A DNA stretch of 25,975 nt from Priapulus caudatus (lineage: Eukaryota > Priapulida > Priapulimorpha > Priapulimorphida > Priapulidae), in the NCBI RefSeq assembly GCF_000485595.1, contig NW_014577492.1, forward strand, positions 74,912-100,886, in the 5' to 3' direction. Both the position numbers and the translations under genes were made by a program. Shown piece by piece: positions 21,195-25,975 of this stretch. The notes beneath the pieces were generated by a model, which was not told the DNA's origin, did no database searches, and worked only from the letters and a program-made list of their open reading frames with translations. Each line of letters opens with the position of its first letter. Within the stretch, counting starts at the first letter, position 1.

Positions 21195-22490
21195 GAACTG
21201 TCGAGCGCGCGGACAGTCTATAAAATACGCGCTTTCAGAATCCGGTTTTAGCGTTCACAACGAGGAAATGCTGCCGGTCCAAGAGATCGGTATTCTCAGC
21301 ACGGCAATTATTCGAGTCTGGGAACAGCCGCCGTATTTACATCAAGCGCTTTACATATATAGTATACGGATCTGTTAGATACCCGTAGTTTCTTGGACGC
21401 GATTTTGCCTCGTAGTGAAACGCTAAATATCCGGACTTTGCTTGCTACGTTGTGAAGCGCTTACGCTCGTGCTGACGCTAAATACCGTATTTTGGAAGCC
21501 GCCGTATTTTTGACTGGTCGCGCTCGACGTTCCGTATACGCGAGTGGAACTGTCGAGCGCGGACCAGTCTACGTACTTTTTCAGGTGTGTGCCCATTGCA
21601 TTGTTTATTTTGCATTGTTTGCTTGATTGTTACTAAAGCAGCTCGCAGCTCGCAAATACGGAATTTCTGGAGCCGCGAATCAGCGTGTGAACGCTCGGCC
21701 GCGTATTTGTCTCAGATTCGGTATTTCGCAAATACCGTATTTCTGGAGCCGCGAATCAGCGTGTGAACGCTCGGCCGCGTATTTGTCTCACATTCGGTAT
21801 TTCGCAAATACCGTATTTCATAAATACGGAGTCTCGTGTAAACGAGGCTCATGAAGAAGCAGTCATCACGGGCAGGTGGTTGAGCTTCTTGAGTCGATAT
21901 TAGCCTCGTTCACACGAGACCTCGTATTTATGAAATACGGTATTTGCGAAATACCGAATCTGAGACAAATACGCGGCCGAGCGTTCACACGCTGATTCGC
22001 GGCTCCAGAAATACGGTATTTGCGAAATACCGAATCTGAGACAAATACGCGGCCGAGCGTTCACACGCTGATTCGCGGCTCCAGAAATACGGTATTTGCG
22101 AGCTGCGAGCTGCTTTAAACAATCAAGCGAACATTGCGAAATAAACAATGCAATGCGCACCAACTGCCGATAAAATACGTAGACTGGTCCGCGCTCGACA
22201 GTTCCACTCGGTTACACTGGAACTGTCGAGCGCGGACCAGTCTATAAAATACGCGGCTTCAGAAATCCGGTATTTAGTGTTCACACGAGGAAATGCGCGG
22301 TCCAAGAGATCCGGTATTTCTCAAGCACGACAAATTATTCGGGGTCTGGGAAGCCGCGTATTTACATCAAATACCGGATCTGTTTAGATACCGTATTTCT
22401 TGGGCCGCGCATTTTGCCTCATGTGAACGCTAAATACCGGATTTCTTGCTACGTGTGAACGCGGCTATTATCCTCCTGTGACGCTGACTG
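21195..22490. mobile_element. Nested foldback (palindromic) element, about 1.3 kb
   Basis: Left arm about 21463-21849 and right arm 21902-22284 are inverted copies with a 52-base spacer. The inner parts (21629-21849 and 21902-22115) differ at only a handful of positions, mostly substitutions. Each arm has a 76-bp direct repeat (CTGGAGCCGCGAATCAGCG at 21667 and 21743), the CATTGCATTGTTTATTT segment and the GAACTGTCGAGCGCGG module. The module recurs on the right from 22218 in direct orientation and breaks off near 22490. Words like CGTGTGAACGCTAAATACCG recur throughout. No ORF is credible. It is probably a non-autonomous foldback transposon. Confidence 0.78.
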
Positions 22491-22766
22491 GCATTGCTGG
22501 TGAGGCGTCATGTGAAGTCAAACCACGCTCAACTGCGAGCAATCTAACGACTCAGTTGCGAGTGTTCAACTAACGATTACAACTATATAATCGGGGTTTT
22601 AATGGCACGCATTAAGGATCAATGCGGCAGCATACAGTTCCCATCACGATAACGAAAACGCCGTCGGAAGATTACTGTTTGTCGCACGTATGTTATTTCA
22701 TTCTACGATCCGCTCCCTCTCCTTAGCTCTCTCCATCTTTTTTCGTTTTCTTTCTATCTCTTCGTC

Positions 22767-22820
<54 letters not shown>

Positions 22821-23832
22821 TCTCTCTCTTTCCCTTCCCACCCCACTTCTCTCTCTCTTTCTGTCCATATCCCCCTTCGCCTGGGCTGGTCCCCCATTTG
22901 ACAAAAGTGTTTTACATTTCTTTAACAATTTGTTAAGCGATTAGCGAAGCTTTAACGACCCAACAATCGCCAAAATGCAAAAACTGGTCAAATGCAATTT
23001 CAACTCATAGGATCGAAAAGAATGCTTAAAAATATTACTTTCCGAAAACACAAGTTGCACATAAATCCTCTCAGCACCAAGCCAATGAAGTTCTGAATTT
23101 CCACTACTAACAGGCTTGTCGGGTAAAGAAAGCATCTTTAAACCACAAGATACGCGTTCTTACTCAATTTCAAGCAGGAAATTATTTGAAGTGTCGGAAA
23201 TGTTGTCGTGTTTGATTCGTACGCCGTCGCAGTCGATTGAAATATCCGCTACGACCGCCCGTCCATTGAGAATACAAATCGTAAACATCTGCTATCGTGG
23301 CTATCCTTCTGCTGGCCATCTTTTCTCTTTCCACTTTACCCTTATCCCCGAGGCACGCGGCCGGTGTGTCAATCTGGCAGTCACGGGAAAATAGTACACC
23401 CGTTGTTCACAGTCGTCCACAAGAATCGCGCGTCGACCACATCGTGTCATTTATTTGGACGCGATGCTGGATTTGTTAATTTATCATCGGCTTCCGTAGG
23501 CACGCTTACTTCAATATTGTGAATTGAAAATGCAGGGAACGGATCTTCTATGCGAAAGCGTTTTGGGCCGGAGCTGTGGAGCTAAATGTTGCTTGAGATT
23601 TCGGCAGACTTCCCGCGATATCGACTTCCAGGAGGTTCTCATCGGGCAGCCGTGCGGGCAACTCGCTGTTTTCCCAGACCGGCGCGGCAGCGACGTGAAA
23701 GCATGCCACGCTACGTAACTTCGCCAAAACTACCAAAGAAAACGCAAGAATCGCGTGAAATTCAGACAAACTACTAAAGGTAAACTCTCCCTTTTCCGAG
23801 GGCGCTGAGCAGATACGACTCTTTTCAACTGA
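22491..23832. other. Low-copy segment with a CT tract, no supported gene
   Basis: A (CT)n tract lies at about 22766-22860. The rest is balanced, unique-looking sequence. Several frames of 60-105 codons exist on both strands at 23116-23865, but none has an ATG plus splice signals that agree. A 5' splice-site match (AAAG|GTAAAC) at 23779/23780 follows in-frame stops. The text TGTCATTTATTTGG with GCTGGATTTGTTAATT (about 23445-23482) resembles 12511-12556 and may be an old shared repeat. Confidence 0.55.
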
Positions 23833-24240
23833 ATAAGCCAGTTCGTAGTTACAGTCTGCGCATGCGCGAACTTAGCCACGAATTCTTCCGGGTCAGGTGA
23901 TTTGTGACAAAATATTTTGTATTTCGACCGTACAGTACACATACGCATGCATCTGCGTCGTTGTAATGCTACAGTCTACGTGCGTGTACGTGCGTGCGTG
24001 CGTGTGCACGTACACATGCGTGTGTGCGTGCGTGTGCACGTACACGTGCGTGCGTGCGTGCGTGCGTATGCACGTACACGTACGTGCGTTTGTGCGTGCG
24101 TGTGCACGTACACGTGCGTGCGTGCGTGCGTGCGTGTGCACGTAATTATTACTAATAGTGCGTGCGTGCGTGCGTGTGCACATACACGTGCGTGCGTGCG
24201 TGCGTGTGCACGTTCACGTGCGTGCGTGTACACGTACAGG

Positions 24241-24272
<32 letters not shown>

Positions 24273-24485
24273 TGTGTACGTACACGTGCGTGCGTGTGCA
24301 CGTACGCGTACGTGCATGTGTGTGCACGTACACATGCGTGAGTGTACACGTACACAGAATACATGTACATATACGTACTGAACCGAGAGCGCACGCCGCA
24401 CTCGAGATTTCATCGATTTTTGTCACAAATGACCCAGTGACCTGTGACGTCACACAACCCCTTGGCTAACTACGAACTGGCTTAT
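23833..24485. mobile_element. MITE-like element with perfect 19-bp terminal inverted repeats
   Basis: ATAAGCCAGTTCGTAGTTA at 23833-23851 is the exact inverse of TAACTACGAACTGGCTTAT at 24467-24485. Subterminal GGTCA...GATTTGTGACAAAAT-like text is also mirrored (about 23894-23913 and 24416-24437). If TA is the target duplication, the ends are AGCCAGTT...AACTGGCT, which would fit a Tc1/mariner-type insertion. The interior is CGTG microsatellite and no transposase is present. TGTGACGTCACA (24443-24454) near the right end includes a perfect CRE. Confidence 0.7.
23975..24355. repeat. CGTG array with about 12 palindromic GTGCACGTACAC islands
   Basis: Tracts of (GTGC)n are broken every 20-40 bases by GTGTGCACGTACACGTGCG or a close variant, for example near 24003, 24031, 24101, 24204 and 24320. 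Each island is nearly its own reverse complement. One AT interruption (AATTATTACTAATA) lies at 24144-24157. Confidence 0.85.
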
Positions 24486-24761
24486 ACCGATAAAAAGCCA
24501 TCGATGATAGTAGGATATCGCGTCTCGCTACGCCGTCCCTAGCCCTGCCTTCTCCCAATCATTCTTCCCACTGGCTTCTCGTAATGTCTTCAGGAACCTG
24601 GCTTGCTACGGCGCTATATATTGTAGAAAGGCGAGACCGATAAACCCGAGGCTTCAGCGCGGCGATGGAGTCGTCCCGCCGACGCAGTTGCTCTCGTTTG
24701 GGAGAGCAAGGCTTCAGTAGCGACAGCCATGGCTGTCTGTCTACGGGCGCAGACCGCGATA
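24486..24761. other. Low-copy segment with a 16-bp perfect palindrome
   Basis: GACAGCCATGGCTGTC at 24722-24737 is a perfect palindrome. On the minus strand it places an ATG in a strong start context (AGCCATGG) that opens 38 codons to TAG at about 24617, with no recognisable domain. Nothing else is supported here. Confidence 0.5.
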
Positions 24762-24769
24762 GATTAAAC

Positions 24770-24812
24770 CAGAAGTAGATAATAGGGTCTAATAGGATAT
24801 TATCTACTTCTG
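24770..24812. mobile_element. 43-bp hairpin insertion with flanking direct repeat, family member 2
   Basis: The arms CAGAAGTAGATAAT (24770-24783) and ATTATCTACTTCTG (24799-24812) are perfectly complementary over 14 bp, with a 15-base loop. ATTAAAC flanks both sides (24763-24769, 24813-24819), extended to GATTAAAC if the terminal G is shared. CAG...CTG ends with a 7-8 bp target duplication are what hAT-type insertion leaves. The related hairpin at 7204-7244 supports a mobile family. Confidence 0.6.
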
Positions 24813-24854
24813 ATTAAACTAAACGCGCATCCCGCGGGAATGCTGGATTACTGG

Positions 24855-25013
24855 GCAGGAATAAGGTGCTAGCGCGTGTGCGTGGTGCAGGAATGATCCG
24901 CTAACGTGGGGCGTGGTGCAGTAATGATCTGCTAGCGTGGGTGCGCGGTGCAGTAATGATCTGCTAGCGTGGGTGCGTGGGGCAGTAATGGCGTGCTAGC
25001 GTCGGAGCGTGGT
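24855..25013. repeat. 32-bp minisatellite, five units
   Basis: Units beginning GCAG(G/T)AAT start at 24855, 24887, 24918, 24950 and 24982. Each continues through GCTAGCGTG-type text to GTGCGTGG. The period is 31-32. Confidence 0.92.
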
Positions 25014-25335
25014 TAAAACGGCATGTTCTCGCAGCAAAATGAATAGATATACCTACACTGAGCTGGTCTATGTTGCAAAAATTCACTACATCTCATTTGT
25101 ATTGCTACTTTCATAACATTTCTTCACAAAATCTAAACGAGTACTTGTCTTACGAAAGTAGCGCCACAGTGATGTTTACACATCCGGCACACAGCCGAGC
25201 GATCGTCAACTGTTATTTTCTATGATAAAACAAGTTATAATTCATTATTATATGTTTGTTCAGTACAGAACTGTGAAATTTGTTTAAATCACATGATATC
25301 CACATTACTTATGCAATCAGCAAACAAATATATGG
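25014..25335. other. AT-rich low-copy segment, possible intron
   Basis: No repeat, ORF or RNA gene is seen. It is AT-rich and precedes a strong 3' splice-site motif, so it would be intron if the terminal exon below is real. Confidence 0.3.
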
Positions 25336-25349
25336 TTTTTTCTTTCCAG
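25336..25349 (+). promoter_or_regulatory. Candidate 3' splice site
   Basis: A pyrimidine tract ending TTTTTTCTTTCCAG is followed by GAAC, a good match to an animal acceptor. Confidence 0.35.
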
Positions 25350-25554
25350 GAACTATTTGCGCTAGCGTACCCCCTTCGCTCAACATAATTTATGTGTATC
25401 TATATACGCCGAATCACTCTGTCGAACGTTGTTTCAAAATCCTCTAGTTCGAAGCACATTTCTGGCTCAATACGAACATTTCGTGATATTTGCATACTGC
25501 AAGTATGCTCACAGCAGGTGTATATAGGCTTTTTGCTACGAGGTTATCCACTTT

Positions 25555-25614
25555 AAGGAATGATGTACTGCCGTGTGTGCGTGGTTCAGGAATGATGTAC
25601 TGGCGTGTGTGTGA
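25555..25614. repeat. 32-bp minisatellite, two dispersed units
   Basis: AAGGAATGATGTACTGCCG at 25555 and CAGGAATGATGTACTGGCG at 25587 are 32 bases apart and match the unit of 24855-25013 (CAGGAATGATCCGCTAACG). Confidence 0.8.
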
Positions 25615-25735
25615 TGAGAGGGGGACGGGGGGGGGCGGTGTTACGGTGTACATGGGGGAGGGAGGCGGTGTGCAAGGGGCGGGAAACGGTGTGTTGTGGG
25701 TCGGTAGACGGTGCTTGAATACACGGTAACCGGTG
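25615..25735 (+). repeat. G-rich tract, G-quadruplex candidate
   Basis: Runs of 4-9 G occur repeatedly (a GACGGGGGGGGGCGG stretch near 25623, GGGGGAGGGAGG near 25654, GGGGCGGG near 25676) with CGGTGT spacers. Several groups of four G-runs lie within 30 bases. Confidence 0.7.
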
Positions 25736-25737
25736 TA

Positions 25738-25743
25738 AATAAA
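25738..25743 (+). terminator. Polyadenylation signal AATAAA
   Basis: The canonical hexamer is followed within 20 bases by GT/T-rich sequence. Its use depends on the reality of the terminal exon. Confidence 0.3.
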
Positions 25744-25861
25744 GTCGGTGTATTTCTTCTATCTAGACATATTATATATCATATATATTTTAATTCTAAG
25801 GATCTCTAAGATCTTCTAAACTTCTTAGATCTGCTTAGATTAAGTTAGAACATCTGTTATT

Positions 25862-25885
25862 CAGGAATGACGTACTGACGTACTG

Positions 25886-25974
<89 letters not shown>

Positions 25975-25975
25975 T
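25862..25975. repeat. 32-bp unit start running into (GT)n/(GTGC)n
   Basis: CAGGAATGACGTACTGACG starts another minisatellite-like unit at 25862. Its GGCGTGTGTG end expands into about 70 bases of pure (GT) and then (GTGC)n, which continues past the window. Confidence 0.93.

Larger units (their letters stand above)
15896..21628. repeat. 5.8-kb tandem duplication, copy 2
   Basis: Head-to-tail repetition of 10093-15895, slightly shorter (5733 versus 5803). In the well-matched part (16965-17180 against 11195-11415) nearly all differences are 1-2 base insertions or deletions rather than substitutions. Every landmark keeps its order. The indel-dominated divergence suggests uncorrected read errors on top of nearly identical copies. 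Confidence 0.95.
25350..25760 (+). other. Candidate terminal exon with 3' UTR
   Basis: Starting after the acceptor, one frame reads 12 codons (ELFALAYPLRST) and then TAA. The following ~350 bases lack a long frame and end at AATAAA (25738-25743), which is followed by GTCGGTGTATTT, a GT-rich downstream element of the type that helps cleavage. Acceptor, short coding end, AATAAA and GT-rich element occur in the expected order. However, no upstream exon with a matching phase was found, and the 3' UTR would contain a minisatellite and G-rich sequence. Confidence 0.22.

Noticed and set aside
22178-22260. Idea that the palindrome is only a folded-back chimeric read
   Set aside because: The arms differ by substitutions and by different spacers between the GAACTGTCGAG modules (CTCGGTTACACT here, AGTATAACGCGAGT at 15797), which one folded read would not give. 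It is not fully excluded without reads.
23116-23479. Overlapping plus-strand frames, one with a signal-like AILLLAIFSL start
   Set aside because: They start at TTG or GTG, which animals rarely use, with stops just upstream. No splice acceptor repairs them.
23548-23865. Minus-strand frame of about 100 codons with a hydrophobic stretch (AILAFSLVVLA)
   Set aside because: It has no ATG, its upstream part enters the MITE terminus, and overlapping plus-strand frames are equally long.
24617-24733. 38-codon minus-strand ORF with a very good start context
   Set aside because: The context is produced by the perfect palindrome GACAGCCATGGCTGTC. The ORF is short and unrecognised.
24855-25013. CRISPR-like array (32-bp period)
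   Set aside because: Whole units are repeated with no unique spacers, and the DNA is eukaryotic. The same reasoning excludes 1-412 and 985-1097.
25436-25460. tRNA B-box-like GTTCGA near CTAGTTCGAAGC
   Set aside because: There is no A box at the right distance and no cloverleaf pairing.

Overview
This is eukaryotic, almost certainly animal, genomic DNA that is dominated by repeats. It has no bacterial-style gene packing, no recognisable protein domain and no RNA gene that I can support. What it has instead is kilobases of CA/CG/CATA microsatellite, minisatellites, inverted-repeat transposons, a LINE-like 3' tail, and eukaryotic-style splice and polyadenylation motifs. The composition is compatible with a marine invertebrate, but no conserved gene allows the lineage to be named. 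A single N at 1098 and pervasive 1-2 base indels between duplicated segments point to a long-read assembly that is only partly polished.

Layout. 1-1097: a polypurine 34-bp minisatellite, a G/C-rich 28-bp repeat, about 430 bp of low-copy DNA with a perfect CRE site and a candidate first exon, then a 36-bp minisatellite cut off at the N. 1099-7815 (territory I): two related AC-rich blocks (about 1.1-3.3 kb and 6.3-7.8 kb), each holding a minus-strand LINE-like 3' tail ending in repeated TTGAATC. Between them lies a broken array of a two-part repeat arranged A-B-B-A-B. 7816-10092: mostly low-copy sequence with GA/GT microsatellites and one weak minus-strand ORF.

10093-21628 (territory II): a head-to-tail duplication of a 5.8-kb unit. 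Each unit holds a 1.06-kb terminal-inverted-repeat transposon, a CA array, a three-copy ~170-bp repeat, a leucine-rich possible signal-peptide ORF and the left end of a foldback element. 21195-22490: the foldback element in fuller form, a nested palindrome with arms of about 385 bp. The boundary between the two 5.8-kb copies falls inside the truncated version of this element. 22491-25975: low-copy DNA, a CT tract, a MITE-like element with perfect 19-bp inverted termini and a CGTG-rich interior, a 43-bp hairpin insertion whose relative lies at 7204-7244, a 32-bp minisatellite recurring at three sites, a possible terminal exon with AATAAA, and a GT array running off the window.

There is no set of genes here acting together. 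The interest lies in architecture: foldback DNA at a duplication breakpoint, small hairpin insertions, and microsatellites that appear to grow from transposons or minisatellites. The largest caveat is that some duplicated structure may be an assembly artefact.
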